In this document: in pieces, positions 52,739 to 64,000 of the stretch
Numbering within the stretch: position 1 is the stretch's first letter
Layout: every line of letters begins with the position of its first letter
From: Arsenophonus sp052171895
GTDB taxonomy: Bacteria; Pseudomonadota; Gammaproteobacteria; Enterobacterales; Enterobacteriaceae
Assembly: GCA_052171895.1 (NCBI GenBank)
Contig: JBQMRN010000001.1
Span: 734,358 to 798,357 of the forward strand
Reading direction: 5' to 3'
Length of the DNA: 64,000 nt
The notes under the pieces: generated by a model
Databases searched by the model: none
What the model was told of the DNA's origin: nothing
Seen by the model: the letters and a program-made list of their open reading frames with translations, nothing else
Translations under genes and position numbers: made by a program

Positions 52739-53785
52739 GGCTATGTTGGCAAATGTTATTTCTTTACTCGCAGAGTAATTTATAGCCACGTTTATATTTC
52801 AATTGTTGTGGCTTCAAATAATTTTTTCTAGGCCAGATAATTCAGTGAATAAAACGATCCTAAACTATAGAATCTACTCAGCCCATTATTAATTGGATGA
52901 TATCAATGTTCATATTTTGAATATGGAATTCCTTACCAATAATTCTCTAATTATCTAGCCTTATTAAGCGATGGTGATTAATTTCATGCTACAAGGCAAA
53001 GGTTTTTTACCCTTTAGGTCTATCCGAGCAAAGGATGGACTCTTTATCGATAATTGGTTCAAGAAAACGGATAACATACTCTGCATTAAATTCTATAAGA
53101 ATCTTATCGCTCACATGACCATGTGGATTTCTGCTGATTAAGACCATGATTCGTTCTTTCCTTTTACTTCTTCTAGCCTGCGTTTTCTAACTTTCCTATG
53201 TGGAATAGGACGCTTTTCTTTAATGAATTCAAGAAAATATTTCATCAATTTCAAAAATACCACTTAGTGCATTTATGTTGCCTGTTGCCGTTGAAGCAAG
53301 ACAAGGAAGCAGTGACACTATCTAAACCCTGTTTTTAAATCAATGGCTGTTTATTTCGCTGACTCCCGTAAAATCAAGCTATTCAACGTATACGCAGATA
53401 ACTAAACCATTTAATCCTTATGATGTAGTTTCGCCATAGGAGAGTGCCACTAAGATTATTAAATATTTTCCTACAACTGGGGATTTTGCAACGATATCGG
53501 TGTAATCCTAATGGATGTCCCCAGCGGATAATCTGTTCATTGTGACAATATGAGTAGAATAAAGTGACATGAGTTATTTTAATGCATGAATTGATATCAT
53601 CCAATAGATTATCGCTAAGCCAACTAATGAGATGCACCTTTATGCTGACAGGGAGTAAGGAGAGAGTCTCTTTGAACTGTACGATTTTTGTTTTTTCATG
53701 GGAGCTTTGTATTGAAAACCCTTTATAACAGTATAAGGGATTGCAGTATAATGTATTTTTACCAACAACTTTTGCCAACATAGCC
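52739..53785 (-). mobile_element. IS1595-like element with near-perfect 8-bp duplication
   Basis: 1047 bp with inverted ends GGCTATGTTGGCAAA at the left and its complement TTTGCCAACATAGCC at the right. Flanks TTATCTTA and TTATCTCA (7 of 8 identical) look like the 8-bp target duplication expected for IS1595. The minus strand begins with a 132-codon frame (53383-53781) having a zinc-ribbon type segment C-H-N-E-Q-I-I-R-W-G-H-P-L-G-L-H-R-Y-R-C, then K-I-F-N-N-L-S-G-T. Downstream frames are broken. It lies between rhlB and gppA and removes the 5' end of gppA. Confidence 0.85.
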
Positions 53786-53799
53786 TTATCTCAACAAAC

Positions 53800-56140
53800 C
53801 ATAAATTTAACTGGCAATGCTTGTATCTTTTTTCCGAATCTTTACAAGATATTCTCCAACTGAAGAAGTGAAAATTGTTGCTACAGCAACACTTCGTGTC
53901 GCTAAAAATATTGACCTCTTCTTTTTTTTATTAAGCAAGGAGAAAATATTATAGGGTATTGCCCTCCATAGAATTATTAGTGGAGAAGAAAAAACTGAAC
54001 TCATTTATCAGGGGTGTGGGTAGAGGGGATAATAGCCATATACTACTAGCGGTTCAGATAAACGACTAGTGATAGATATTAGCGATGGGACAGTAGTAAA
54101 ATCATTACCGGTACACCCATTTTACAACATAGTCAACTTCTTAGCCTTAATATGAGTTGTGTTACCTTTCTTAAACTTTATTTTAAAGATCGTAATCTAA
54201 CAGAAGAAAATTTTTCGCAAACTTAAATTGGCGCACATAACATAAGATCATTAAACCTATCGCAAGCCAACTTATTGAGCAAAATTGGCAAATTTGTTTC
54301 GGCGATTCCAAGAAATTATGCTGATAATAGCTAGCATGGATGAATGAATTACGTTAGATAAATTAAAATTATTAAAATCTCCATAATTTCTGGAAAATTA
54401 GAAGAATTGGAAACTAAAGAATTAACGTTTGTAAAACTATGTTAATTTTCTACTGCTTTAGGTTATTCTTATTGCCATATTTGCAGAATTAAAATCGATC
54501 ATATTATATTAGCTGCTAGAGCATTATGTGAAGCATTAATCTATAACATGCTTTATCTACCTGCAAAAAAAAGAATATCCAAGAAGTTTTAGATTCGTTA
54601 ATATTTAATATTATTTTTAAGTTGATATTGATCAGGTTAATCGAGTAATGGCTTAATAGAATATTTTTATTTACAATTAAAAAAAGCTTTTATGTTGATA
54701 ATCAAAAGGTGATAAGATATTAAAAGGTAGCAGCGCTTAAAATGCAATTGGTTTAAGTATTGACGCTCGTCATGCTACAAAGATGAACCCTGCCGATTAT
54801 TTTATCAGGCATATTGATATGCCAGGTTATACGCTTACCAAAAAACGCTTCTTAGAGGTTTTTCTTAAAAATAAAACTGGTTTAATTGATGGTTATGCCC
54901 ATTTCTGATGTATGGGATTTTGAGATGATGGCGTGTAATACTGCTGATTGATTTTGTGGATGATTTCAACAACAGAGAGATAATATGCTATAAATCTACC
55001 TAATACAGGTATCCGCGAAACTAGAGATATTACCTGTAATTCCTTAGAGGCTGAGCTTGAAGCCAAGCTCTGATAACCTGCTGAAAATGCCACCTTGTTG
55101 ACTGGCGTTAATGGCATCAACTATAATGGTTATTTTCAACAGCAAACTATACAGACTACTATTGGCAATGTTGAGATTAAAGTGCCTAATGTCAGGGATC
55201 GCAGCGGCAACAAAATATGCTTCAAGAACTCGTTGCTAGCGCCTTATCTAAAACGTGTAAAAATTGCTGAAGAGTTGCTAGTATGGCAGGTAACACCTGC
55301 GAGGCATCTCCAACGGAGATTTTTATGAAGTCATAGGGAGGCCCGCGCTTCTCGATGAAAAAGCACATGGTCTCTCTATCAATATCATCATCAGACTAAA
55401 ACAGCAATGCCTTGAAGATCATAGGCTGAGCCTCTATGCTGCTAATAAAGCTCTTGATCTTTTATTTGCAATGTGTTCAGTGAACTATTATTCCGCAGCG
55501 CAATAAAAAAAGCCAGAAAAAGATCTAGAAGAACTTCTAGCATTCTACGACTTTTTGTCAGAGCACTTGGCATCAATAAGAACGATGAATTCGATTAAAA
55601 TCAGCTTTTGCGACATGACAGTGAGCCTACACGAACCCAATAAGCAAAGAAATATGGTTAGAGAAAAAAACATTTTCAATGATATTTAAGCTGCTTTCCA
55701 GTGTGCTCAGAAAATCTGGAAAAGGTTAAGGGAAGTTGACTTGCTGAGCACCCCTACTGCTAAACTCCGTCAAATTTAAGGATGGAGAACAGATTCACGA
55801 AGCATCAGAGTGGAATGTAGCAGCTTGACTGCTATACACTAGATTTACTATAATTCACCAGATTGATTGAGTTAGTGGAACACTGACTCAACAAAACGCA
55901 ATCTTTCTCTCAACATGCTATTCTTCTTTGTCAGCTTTTAAAGCTGACGATTATTTTTAATCTCTCACGTTCTAATAATACCATGCTGTTATTACTTACG
56001 GGTTAGAGCAAATAAAGAAACCTTAATCCTAAGGTTACCTCATCAATTGGTTATTGGAAAATCTATTTTATTATGAATATTTATAGAAAGAAATTTAATG
56101 GTAAAGTAATATCAATTAGATTCTTCTTCTAGAAGAACAG
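53800..56140 (+). pseudogene. gppA: gppA, pppGpp/polyphosphate phosphohydrolase, broken
   Basis: GppA hydrolyses pppGpp to ppGpp. The first about 50 codons are lost at the IS1595 edge. The next parts read W-Q-C-L-Y-L-F-S-E-S-L-Q-D-I, then K-I-V-A-T-A-T-L-R-V-A-K, then L-N-M-S-C-V-T-F and F-K-D-R-N-L-T-E-E-N-F. Near 54780, N-P-A-D-Y-F-I-R-H-I-D-M-P-G-Y-T aligns with the HD-like domain. IS256 copy I then interrupts. After it, Q-Q-N-A-I and L-T-I-I-F-N-L-S-R resume to about 56140. Stops and shifts are numerous. Confidence 0.87.
54890..55856 (+). mobile_element. IS256-family remnant, copy I (internally deleted)
   Basis: Left terminus GGTTATGCCCATTTCTGATG; right end CTAGATTTACTATAATTC. Only 967 bp: after the C-L-E-D-H-R segment near 55420 it jumps to A-A-N-K-A-L-D-L-L near 55440, so about 400 bases, including the CWxHK-type region, are missing. 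N-terminal frame N-Y-N-G-Y-F-Q-Q-Q-T-I-Q-T-T-I-G-N-V-E-I-K-V-P is clear (55115-55185). It splits gppA. Confidence 0.87.
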
Positions 56141-56183
56141 ACTAAATTAACTTAAAAACTCAATATTTTTTAATTAGTAAAAT

Positions 56184-58092
56184 TTATTTTTTATTTAATC
56201 CCAGTCTCGCTTTTAGATCAGCAATACCAGACTGCCATTTTTAAATTCGCTGTTCTGCTATCAGTATTTTTATGTTGTTCCCAGAGTAAATCATCTTGCG
56301 GTAATTCATGTAAAAACAACTCATTTTTAGTCGAATAAGTTCACCATGTTGGCGCCGCTCTCCCGACAATGAGTAAAAATAACACTCTTTGATGACGGGT
56401 TTACCCCATCACATATAAGCAAGACGGCCTTCTTTATTGATATTATCTTCATCAATACTAGTTTGCTTGGGGTAAGAGCCCTTTTTCATACTAACTAAAA
56501 AATGTAAGAAAATTCGAGTCCCTTTGAGGTATGCAGGGTAATTAATTGTAGCTGATCTAAATTTTTTATCGTTTCCCACGCTTCATCATATCCCGTGAAG
56601 TAAAGCGTGAGACAACAACCTGTGATAAAGTTATCGCTTCATCGATATATTTGCCATTAACCATTTCATCCGCATTTCAGCCGCTTTGCTACTATTTGAT
56701 GTCTCGTATAACCAGTTTTCATAATTAATGTTATGTAATGGATTTCTAACTGCAAGCAGTGGCTTGCGTTCACCATGTTTGGTAATATTAGCTAACCAAT
56801 GGGTAAAATGTTGTAATTCCGTCAAACTAGGTCTAATTTTATGGTTTGTTCAAGCCCGACCATCAAAGCTAAAATTAAACAAGCTTTTTGTATAAATCTC
56901 GCCAATTCACTTAATTTCTAGATGATTTTCGACTTAATTTTACGTTTCGGTATATTAATAATACGGAGAATGGGCTATTCTGATCCAGATTAGTGAGTAT
57001 CAGCAAATAAACTAATATATCTTTAATTTCTGAACGTGAAAAAATGAAGTGTTACCTGAAATACGGTAATGGGGAATACGACTCTGTAGTAATTTTTCAA
57101 ATAGCCCTGATTAGTGGTTACCACGATATAAAATAGCATAATCTTTATACTTGGGTATAATTAATAAATTCTGGCTAACTAATTCGCATGATCATATGCT
57201 CATGCCTCATTATCTTCATTGTTTTAGGCATGATAACTTTTAGCAATTCACCAATAACCAAATTTAGAAAAATAAATTTTTATCAAAACATGCGGGTTAG
57301 TTATTAGCAATCAATATATTAGCAGCTTTTAAAATATGACCAAAAGAGCGGATAATTTTCTCCAATTTGATCAGATTCAGCTGAGGAAAATTAAATCGTT
57401 TTTTAGTAAAGCTAAATTTTGCATTTTAGCACCATGCCAGGAATAAATGGATTGATCATCATCACCAACAACGGTAAATGTCCAAGTTTAACCACTAACA
57501 ATTTAAAAAGTTGATATTGGCTAGTATTGGTATTATGATATTCATCCACTAGCAGATAACGGATTCTTTTATTGGCAAGGTGAATGGGGCACCATCTTCA
57601 TTTTCATCGAGCAAGGGAGTTTATTTAGTAATTAAATTATCAAAATCCAGCAATATATTATTGCTGCTCGATAATATGTAGTTCATAGCCTCGATAACGA
57701 TAACATTCAGCAAACTGTTATTCTTTTTTTGACGCTAATATCTGGTGTAAAATCTTTTTTTTCTGCCAAGAAAAAAAAGGTTAGGTCTTTTAGCAAAACT
57801 ATTTTATTGTGTTTATCAAACAAGAAAAATTGGCCTTTATGCCTAATTCACTATGTTCATGTTTTATAATTTCCAATCTTAAGGTATCAAAAATTGAAAG
57901 AATTAATCCGCTGGTTTCTTTTTTCTAGCGTTTCCATACCCATTCTTTTCATCTCTCTGGCGGCTTTATTGGTAAAAATAACCGCTATCATCTGACAAGG
58001 TAAATAACCACGATGACGAATTAAGTAGGCTATTTTATTGGTAATAACCTCTGTTTTATCCGATCGCATCCCAGCCCTAAATAGGGGCTGTC
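56184..58092 (-). pseudogene. rep: rep, ATP-dependent DNA helicase, broken
   Basis: Rep is the accessory replicative helicase that clears proteins ahead of forks. Frames remain around I-T-N-K-I-A-Y-L-I-R-H-R-G-Y and F-T-N-K-A-A-R-E-M (57887-58069), V-V-G-D-D-D-Q-S-I-Y (57440, shifted), H-W-L-A-N-I and N-W-L-Y-E-T-S-N-S-S-K-A-A-E-M-R-M-K (56631-56825), and E-R-R-Q-H-G-E-L. The Walker A region reads A-G-M-R-S-D-K-T instead of A-G-A-G-S-G-K-T, and the first 20 or so codons are absent. Many stops and shifts. UvrD, which can partly replace Rep, is intact. Confidence 0.93.
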
Positions 58093-58228
58093 AACAAATT
58101 TAACCACTTGTTGTTAATTGTAATTTAATTGCATACCATATTAATTAACTATTTTTATAGTTGTCATAAATTAAATTTGTATCAAAAAATTATTAAAATA
58201 TCATAAAAACCTGCTATTAAGTGATTGA

Positions 58229-59688
58229 GAGTTATTAGCAAATCTAGTGTATGAATAACGGTTAAGATCCGCTCTGATGCTTGCTGAAGCTGTTTTCCAT
58301 TCTTAAATTTGACCTTATTTACCAGCAGGCTCACAGCAGGTCAAATCCTCTTAAGTCACTTCTAGCTTTCTGAGCAGACTGTAGTAGCTTAAATACCATT
58401 GAATGGTTGTTTTTTCTAACCGCCATTCTTCTCGCGTCTCGTCGTAGTGTAGCCTCACTGTTGCAAAAGCTAATTTAATCAGATTCGTTGTTCTTTTGAC
58501 GCCAAGAGTGCGCTGACGGAAAGTTATAGAATACCAGCAGTTCTTCTTGATCTTTCTTTAGCTTCTTTATCGCTAGAGAAGAGTTCGATAAAAAGCTTGC
58601 CAATAAAACATCAAGGTATTTATTAGTGGGATCGCGGCTCTTTTTCTAGGCAAATAGCTTCCCCCGGAGCTCAAGTCTTGACTTTTTGTTGCATGCCTTT
58701 TGGGAGTGAAGCCAGCACATTACCTGTTTTGTTTACTCAACAGCGTTGATGCTGGGTGTCCTGGGATATCTTTCCATTGCATTCTAAAAACCAAGGGCAC
58801 CAGCTCCCGTAGCAAGCTTGAGAGATACAGTCAAACTAGGCAATTAAACAAAAAAGGCTATTGAGAAGTTTGGGGCAAGCAAGTTCGCTTCTGACTCCTA
58901 ATAACCATCTTTAACTGCAACTAGCTCCTTAGGCCTATGGCTCAGTGCTGCCGATAATGACCAGCAGGTAAAGGCGATCATCTTGCCTTAAAGGACTTTC
59001 TATCCCATCTGCCTAGAAATAAACGTAGCGCGTATCGCTTAAATTATACAGGTCATCACATTGCCTATGCTCTTTACAAAGCATTACTGTTTCAGTCTGC
59101 TAATGGTATTGGCAGAGAGACTATGTACTTTCAGCGAGAAGCGAAGCACCCACAGTAGAGCTTCATAAAATCACTGATGGGATATGTCTCTCAAATTTAT
59201 AAGCCATGGTAGGAACTCTTCGAGGGTTTTTGTATGTTTTAGATAAGACGGTAGCAACGAGCTGTTGAAGCATATTCTGTTTTCTCTGTGATATCCCCCT
59301 GTGGAGCGGGACGGACTTTAGGCACTTTAATCTCAACATCGCAAATAGCACTGTCTGTATGCTTCGCTGTGGAAATAACCGTTACGGACGACGGTAACCT
59401 TCCCACAGGCTCATGTGGCCAAGCTCCTCAAGAAAGCGGCGTCCAGCATGTTGTTACAGCATGGCTTCAAGCTCAGGCTCAACGGCGGTTGATTATCAGC
59501 TGCCTAATACCGTTACGGTTGAGTTCATGCAAGGGATCAGAGGTAATCTCTCTAGTTTTGATGATAGCTGTTAGGTAGGCTTTTCATAGCATATCATCTA
59601 TCTATTGTTGAAATCATCCACAAAATCAATCAGCAGAAGCTGGATCTACCATCATGTAGAAAACCCATACTAGAAATGAGTATAACTC
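58229..59688 (-). mobile_element. IS256-family remnant, copy J
   Basis: Full-length but degenerate, about 1460 bp. Left terminus GAGTTATTAGCAAATC, right terminus ATGAGTATAACTC. Minus-strand motifs include Q-R-K-Q-N-M-L-Q-Q-L-V-A-T near 59270 and F-Y-x-S-V-R type late segments. It separates the rep neighbourhood from the rnfH-bamE-recN block, so it lies exactly on a synteny breakpoint. Confidence 0.87.
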
Positions 59689-59809
59689 GAGTAAAAATAA
59701 AGTCGGGATTTATAGTCGACTCAGTAAATTATCTGATATCTTATCTGATGGTGATCAGGTTAAAATTTGTTGTCCTTTATTTGCTGATCCAAAAGAGATA
59801 CGTCGTTAA
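59689..59809 (+). pseudogene. rnfH: rnfH (ratB-linked) C-terminal remnant
   Basis: Frames match the C-terminal half of RnfH (YfjF), a ubiquitin-like-fold protein of unknown role. N-K-V-G-I-Y-S-R-L-S-K-L-S-D, then I-L-S-D-G-D-Q-V-K-I, then P-L-F-A-D-P-K-E-I-R-R end at a TAA. E. coli has N-K-V-G-I-Y-S-R-P and P-L-I-A-D-P-K-E-L-R-R. The 5' half is missing at the edge of IS256 copy J. It converges on bamE, as in E. coli. Confidence 0.85.
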
Positions 59810-59883
59810 TCGAGCAAAAAATCTAAACAAAATCTTATATAACTTATTTGTAATGAAGTAGATTGACTGTCAATTTAGATGTC

Positions 59884-59937
59884 TCATCATAGAACTATTG
59901 ATATTTATTTAAATAAATATCAATAGTTCTATGATGA
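59884..59937. repeat. 54-bp perfect palindrome
   Basis: Centre between 59910 and 59911 with no spacer. All 27 bases on each side pair exactly; the left arm runs TCATCATAGAACTATTG... to ...TTTATTT and the centre is ATTTAAAT. It lies between the convergent rnfH remnant and bamE. It could act as a bidirectional terminator for bamE or as a cruciform, but a spacer-free AT-rich palindrome of this length is unusual in bacteria. Confidence 0.98.
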
Positions 59938-59970
59938 TATGCTACATGAGTGTTGATGTTTTTTGAGTTG

Positions 59971-60297
59971 CTAAACTATCGATATTTTAATATCGATTAA
60001 AATTCCATTACGATCAAAAGTGAGTGTTAGTGTTTGCTGTTTTACTTTTTCATGTTTGAGTTGTTGACGGAAAATATAATACCAAACTTGCTCCCCAAAC
60101 GGTTCCTTTAGCATTGGTGTTCCTAATGTATAGGCTACTTGCTGTTGTGTCATTCCTTTTTGAATTTTTTCAATATCACTGGCAGATAGATAGTTTCCTT
60201 GATTAATGTCAGGACGGTAAACAAACCGTTCTGCTATAGAGCAACCAGCTATTAAAACAATAATAGATATACCAGCAATTAACAGTTTACAACGCAT
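59971..60297 (-). CDS. bamE: Outer-membrane assembly lipoprotein BamE (SmpA)
   Basis: BamE is a small lipoprotein of the BAM complex that folds outer-membrane proteins. It is 108 residues (E. coli 113). The signal peptide ends in the lipobox L-I-A-G-C with the lipidated Cys at 19, and the family motif V-Y-R-P-D-I-N-Q-G-N-Y-L is followed by I-Q-K-G-M-T-Q-Q-Q-V and L-G-T-P-M. The C-terminal strand has L-T-L-T-F-D-R-N-G. The frame is clean. The converging rnfH remnant and divergent-neighbour recN position match E. coli order. Likely functional; the outer membrane is retained. Confidence 0.95.
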   Translation of the reverse strand: MRCKLLIAGISIIVLIAGCSIAERFVYRPDINQGNYLSASDIEKIQKGMTQQQVAYTLGTPMLKEPFGEQVWYYIFRQQLKHEKVKQQTLTLTFDRNGILIDIKISIV

Positions 60298-60459
60298 GGT
60301 TAATATCTTCCTTTAAGAATCTAAATATCGATGATAATCAACATTGATGAAGTTGAAAACCTTTGTTCATTTTTCTATGACTATAATATACAATAAAGTT
60401 AAGGACATTTTTAAGCAGTAAATAGATCTTTTCGCTAGCTAAAATGTTTTTATTACTAC

Positions 60460-61865
60460 TTTACTATCCCCTAGTAAAGGGGCAGTTTCTTATAAGCGAG
60501 TTTTTTTATCTAAAAATTGCATTTGCGTTTTTGTTTTGCAATTATTAGTTTGCTTGCTCATATAAAATGGTGATGTGTCCACATGCAATAAGTTGAGATA
60601 AATTGGTAATACATACATAATTTAAGTTGATTTGCCTAATTTACGTAACATTTTCCAACCACCGCAGCAGTAGGGTCACTAATACCCACATAAACTTCAT
60701 AGAAAATAAGAGCAGATGGAAGGGGTATCCATTTTTCTATAATTAATTGTATACCCAGTTTCGCGATACCTGAAAGCTTTCTACTTGAAAGTAACTTTTA
60801 TTAATGCTTGATGTTGATGCCCAGGATTAGTTGTAGCATTAAACGCTACTTGGGTTGCACCATCAATTTATAAATTTTCAGGATTAAAATTTACATCAAC
60901 TGTAAAATAGCCATGATGCATTGAAAGTTGATGCATCATAGTTTTTGTGATTAATTGACTTAATTTACTGGCATATTGTTGCCATATTTGATGGAGTTTG
61001 CCAGCTTTTCTAGTAAATATTGATGTTAACCTTAGACCTGACTAGTTAAGTAGTTACAATCATCTTGTTACTGATTTATTTTTTCTTACTATGCCAGTAG
61101 TTATTGGTATAATTCAAATAGTAATTTGTGGCGCACATTCGTGATGTTTAGTTTAGCTGCTAAATTGATATATTTTGCGATGCATTGTTCTAATTCGAAT
61201 AGTTGGTTAGTATAATATACCCTCCGTTCAATCGATAAAGTGAAGTAATTCATTACTCACTTCATTAATTTGGCTTGATGCTTCTTTAAGAGTATTAAGT
61301 AAGTAACTGAATTGATTACTAACAGTAAGTAAGGTTATTAATTTCTTATTTTTACATGATTTAGAATACTGATAATATTTTCTTCCTCATTCTTATTGAG
61401 AATTTGTAATCTATTTTAACTTAAGGTAAGAAATTATTTACGACTGGCTACTGGCTAACTGTTAAGACTCTTTATCTAATTTTTGCTATTCATCAACTTG
61501 TTGTGGTATCCGTTCATCTAATTCTTTAAGAAGGTATTCAATTAGTTGTTTGTGCGCGATATAGGCGTTTATTTGCTTGTTATTAAAATTTTATTAATTT
61601 TTAGCAGCTTTGATGCTAATTTTCTAGGCTGATTTTATTTCAGTTAAGACAGCCTTTAGTTTAAGTAAAAGTATACCCAACATATACTTTTGATGCTGAT
61701 TACCTAATAATAATTGTTGAGCATGTTGGCCATGTATTTGAATAACTAAGATCTTCAGTTCACGTAATTATGATAAGGGAATCGCTGTGCTATTAATAAA
61801 ATTACATGAACGTCCATATCAGCAGTGATGGCTTTTATGTAGAAAATATTCATTATAGTTATCTA
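60460..61865 (-). pseudogene. recN: recN, SMC-like DNA repair protein, broken
   Basis: RecN is an ABC-type SMC-like ATPase acting in double-strand break repair. Fragments: D-G-R-S-C-N-F-I-N-S-T-A-I-P-L-S and I-Q-I-H-G-Q-H-A-Q-Q-L-L near 61700-61830, H-x-G-Y-F-T-V-D-V near 60890, and A-L-I-F-Y-E-V-Y-V-G-I-S-D-P-T-A-A-V-V-G-K (the Walker B D-E-V-D region, with D-E changed to Y-E and D to Y). The first roughly 90 residues, including Walker A, are gone at the edge of the IS1595-like copy. Many stops and shifts. Confidence 0.92.
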
Positions 61866-61879
61866 ACTGGTAACTTTTT

Positions 61880-62635
61880 GGCTATCTTGGCAAAGCTTGT
61901 TGGTACAAATATCCCTTATACAGTATAAGGAATTTTCGCTACAGAGGTTGGCATAAAAATAAATAGTCATACAGATCAAAGAGACTTTTTACTTTACTCC
62001 CTCTGAACATAAAGCTGCATCTCATTAGTTGCCTCTCTGACAATCTGTCAGATGATGTTGATTCATGCATTTAAGCAACTCATTCTAGTTTATCCTGCCA
62101 ATATTGTCAGAATGAACATATTATTCTCTGGAGAGAATCATAGAGAGTTATAGCGATATCGTTGCAAAATCTAATATTGCAGGAGAGTATTTTATACTCT
62201 TACTGGAAGACCCTCTGGTGAAACTACATCACAAGGATAAATTGTTTAGTTATCTGCGATGTATGTTGAATATCTTGACTTATAGAAGTCAGAGAAATAA
62301 ATAGGTATTAAATTGAAAATAGCGTTTAGATGACCTCATTGCTGCCTTGCTTCATCGGCAACAGCCAACATAAATATACTAAGTGCTATTGTTGAAGTTG
62401 AGGAAATATTTTCCATGAATCCTTTAAAGAGAAGTGTTATATTTCCCACATAGAAAACCTAGAAATCCTGGGAGAAGGAGGAGATAAAAGTAAAGAAGAA
62501 ATCAGCCAGTTTTAATCGCCAGAGATCGATAGAGGTAATGTGAGCAATAAGATTCTTGAAAGTTTAATGCAGAGTCTGTTAGCCGTTTTTTTTGATCTGA
62601 TCTTCAATGGAAGAGTCGATTCTTTGCTCAGATAG
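61880..62635 (+). mobile_element. IS1595-like remnant, truncated at 3' end
   Basis: Begins with the terminal repeat GGCTATCTTGGCAAAG. Plus-strand fragments: the L-H-L-I-S-x-L-S-D-N-L-S-D-D-V-D-S-C-I start, a Y-C-Q-N-E-H-I-I zinc-ribbon segment, R-R-K-V-K-type basic mid region and A-R-D-R near 62520. It ends at 62635 where IS256 copy K starts. It truncates recN on its left. Confidence 0.77.
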
Positions 62636-64000
62636 GAGTTATTAGAAAATCTGGTGTATTGTGGGTTCAGTCTACACTGCTCAGCTCTGATGCTTTGTAA
62701 AGCTGTTTTCTATTTTAGCACCAGGGTTAAGAGAAAATTCCCACTTAAACGGTTCCACTTTTTCTGAGCAGACTGTAGCACCTTAAATACTATTGAAAAT
62801 AGTTGTTTTTCTCAAATTACAGTTTTTCGAGCATCGACCTTCATAGGTTTACTGTAGAAAAGCCGATTCAATTTGAATTCATCATTCTTATTGATGCTCA
62901 GTGTGCTTATGGGAAGTCGTAGAATATAATCAATTCTTTTCGATCGTTTCCAGCTTTTTTATCGCTGCAGAATACTACACTTTGCTGAAAACCTTCCCAA
63001 TAAAACATCAAGGGCTTTATTAGCGGCATCATGGCTCTTTGCTGCTAGCCAGACTGCTCCAGTAGCTTAGCCTTAACTTTTTGTTACATGCCTTTTGGGA
63101 AGTGAACCCTAACACATTAGCTGTTTTGTGTATCTAACACTGTTGGTGCTGTGTATCCGGGAATATCTTTGGTATTCCATTTTAAAAATCAATGGCACAG
63201 TCCTCCCGTAGCAAGAGCTTGGGAGATACGGTTAAGCTACTAGCTCGCATGGCATTGAAAAGTTTGCTTAAGTTTGTTCCTGACTCTCGATAAGCATCTT
63301 TGACCTCAAGGAGCTCCTTACGTCCATGCTCAGTAATACTGACAATCACCAGCAGTCAAAAGCTATTATCTTGCCTGAGATAACTGCATATGCCATCAGT
63401 CAAAAAATAAAGATAGCGCGTATTGCTTAAATCCAACAGAGAACTGCCTGTGCTGTTCAAGCCATTACTGTTTCAGTCTGCTGATGGTATTGGCAGAGAG
63501 AGGATGTGCTTTTTCACTAAGAAGCGGCTAGACAGCGCCAGAGCTTTGTAAAAATCACCGAAAGAGATATGCGCCTATAATAATAAAGTGGAGTAATATA
63601 CAGGCATGCTAGCACAACTCTTCGCCGCTTTTTGCATGCTTCAGACAAGGCGCTAGCAACGAGCAACGAGCTGTTGAAGCATATATCGTTGTTGGTGCTG
63701 ATTCCATGATCTTAAGTAGTTTAATCTCAACATCGCCAATACCACTTTGTATAGTTTGCTGTGGAATAATCACTACGAACGGACTGGCATGTGTGAAATG
63801 CCAGTTGAGAAGGCGCGGCGTTCAGCATGTTATTGAAGCATGGCTTCGAGCGCAACCTCAACGGCGGTGGCTATGAGCTGCCTGGCACCATTACGGATGA
63901 GTTTATATAAGGGATCAAAAGTAATATCTGATTTTTTGGATACCTATAGGGTAGATTTTTCATGCTATATCATCTCTCTGTTATTAAAATCATTCAAAAA
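62636..64000 (-). mobile_element. IS256-family remnant, copy K (runs off window)
   Basis: Left terminus GAGTTATTAGAAAATCTGG; continues in parallel with copies A, B and J to the window end, where the N-terminal part of the transposase (I-I-L-N-N-R-E-M-I type leader, then S-E-K-S-D) is reached. The opposite terminus lies outside. Stops and frameshifts throughout. Confidence 0.87.

Noticed and set aside
53383..53781. 132-codon minus-strand frame as a zinc-ribbon regulator
   Set aside because: Terminal repeats and target duplication show that it is the N-terminal part of an IS1595-like transposase.

Overview
The window looks like a piece of chromosome from an insect-associated enterobacterial symbiont in an early to middle stage of genome reduction. 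Base composition is low in GC (roughly one third by eye). Gene order follows Escherichia coli over long stretches, the surviving proteins are clearly Enterobacterales-like, most loci are broken, and old insertion sequences fill about a quarter of the window. The style fits an Arsenophonus-like member of the Morganellaceae, but that placement is inference; no species can be read from the sequence alone.

Layout, left to right. Bases 1-1100: nothing recognisable. 1130-6400: (yggL remnant)-trmB / mutY-yggX-mltC(broken)-tRNA-Phe, as at E. coli 66 min. 6600-12200: nested IS remnants with grxD stranded among them. 12200-58100: one long block collinear with the E. coli 85-86 min region: yigI(x), corA(x), uvrD, yigB(x), xerC(x), yigA, dapF, lptM, cyaY(x), cyaA(x), hemC(x)-hemD(x)-hemX-hemY(x), the small RNA glmZ, tRNA operon (Arg and His intact, Leu and Pro decayed), yifK(x), the complete enterobacterial common antigen (ECA) cluster wecG to wecA with only wecE intact, then rho, trxA, rhlB(x), gppA(x), rep(x); x marks a pseudogene. 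59690-61870: rnfH remnant, bamE, recN(x), as at E. coli 59 min. Every change of synteny block lies at an IS remnant.

Intact genes: trmB, mutY, yggX, grxD, uvrD, yigA, dapF, lptM, hemX, wecE, rho, trxA, bamE, three tRNAs and glmZ. They cover tRNA modification, base-excision and helicase repair, Fe-S and thiol redox chemistry, diaminopimelate/peptidoglycan supply, outer-membrane assembly, transcription termination and riboregulation of amino-sugar synthesis. Broken functions: tetrapyrrole synthesis (hemC, hemD), cAMP synthesis, ECA, frataxin, Mg transport by CorA, chromosome dimer resolution (xerC), Rep and RecN, stringent-response hydrolase GppA and RhlB.

Mobile DNA: eleven degenerate copies of one IS256-family element (one with a perfect 9-bp target duplication inside yigB), five of an IS1595-like element and one IS91-family fragment. 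None encodes an intact transposase. I found no CRISPR array, prophage, toxin or secretion system, and no convincing new multi-gene system. The most unusual items are a 54-bp perfect palindrome next to bamE, a small GC-rich palindromic insert flanked by direct repeats near cyaY, the retained glmZ, and the lone intact wecE.
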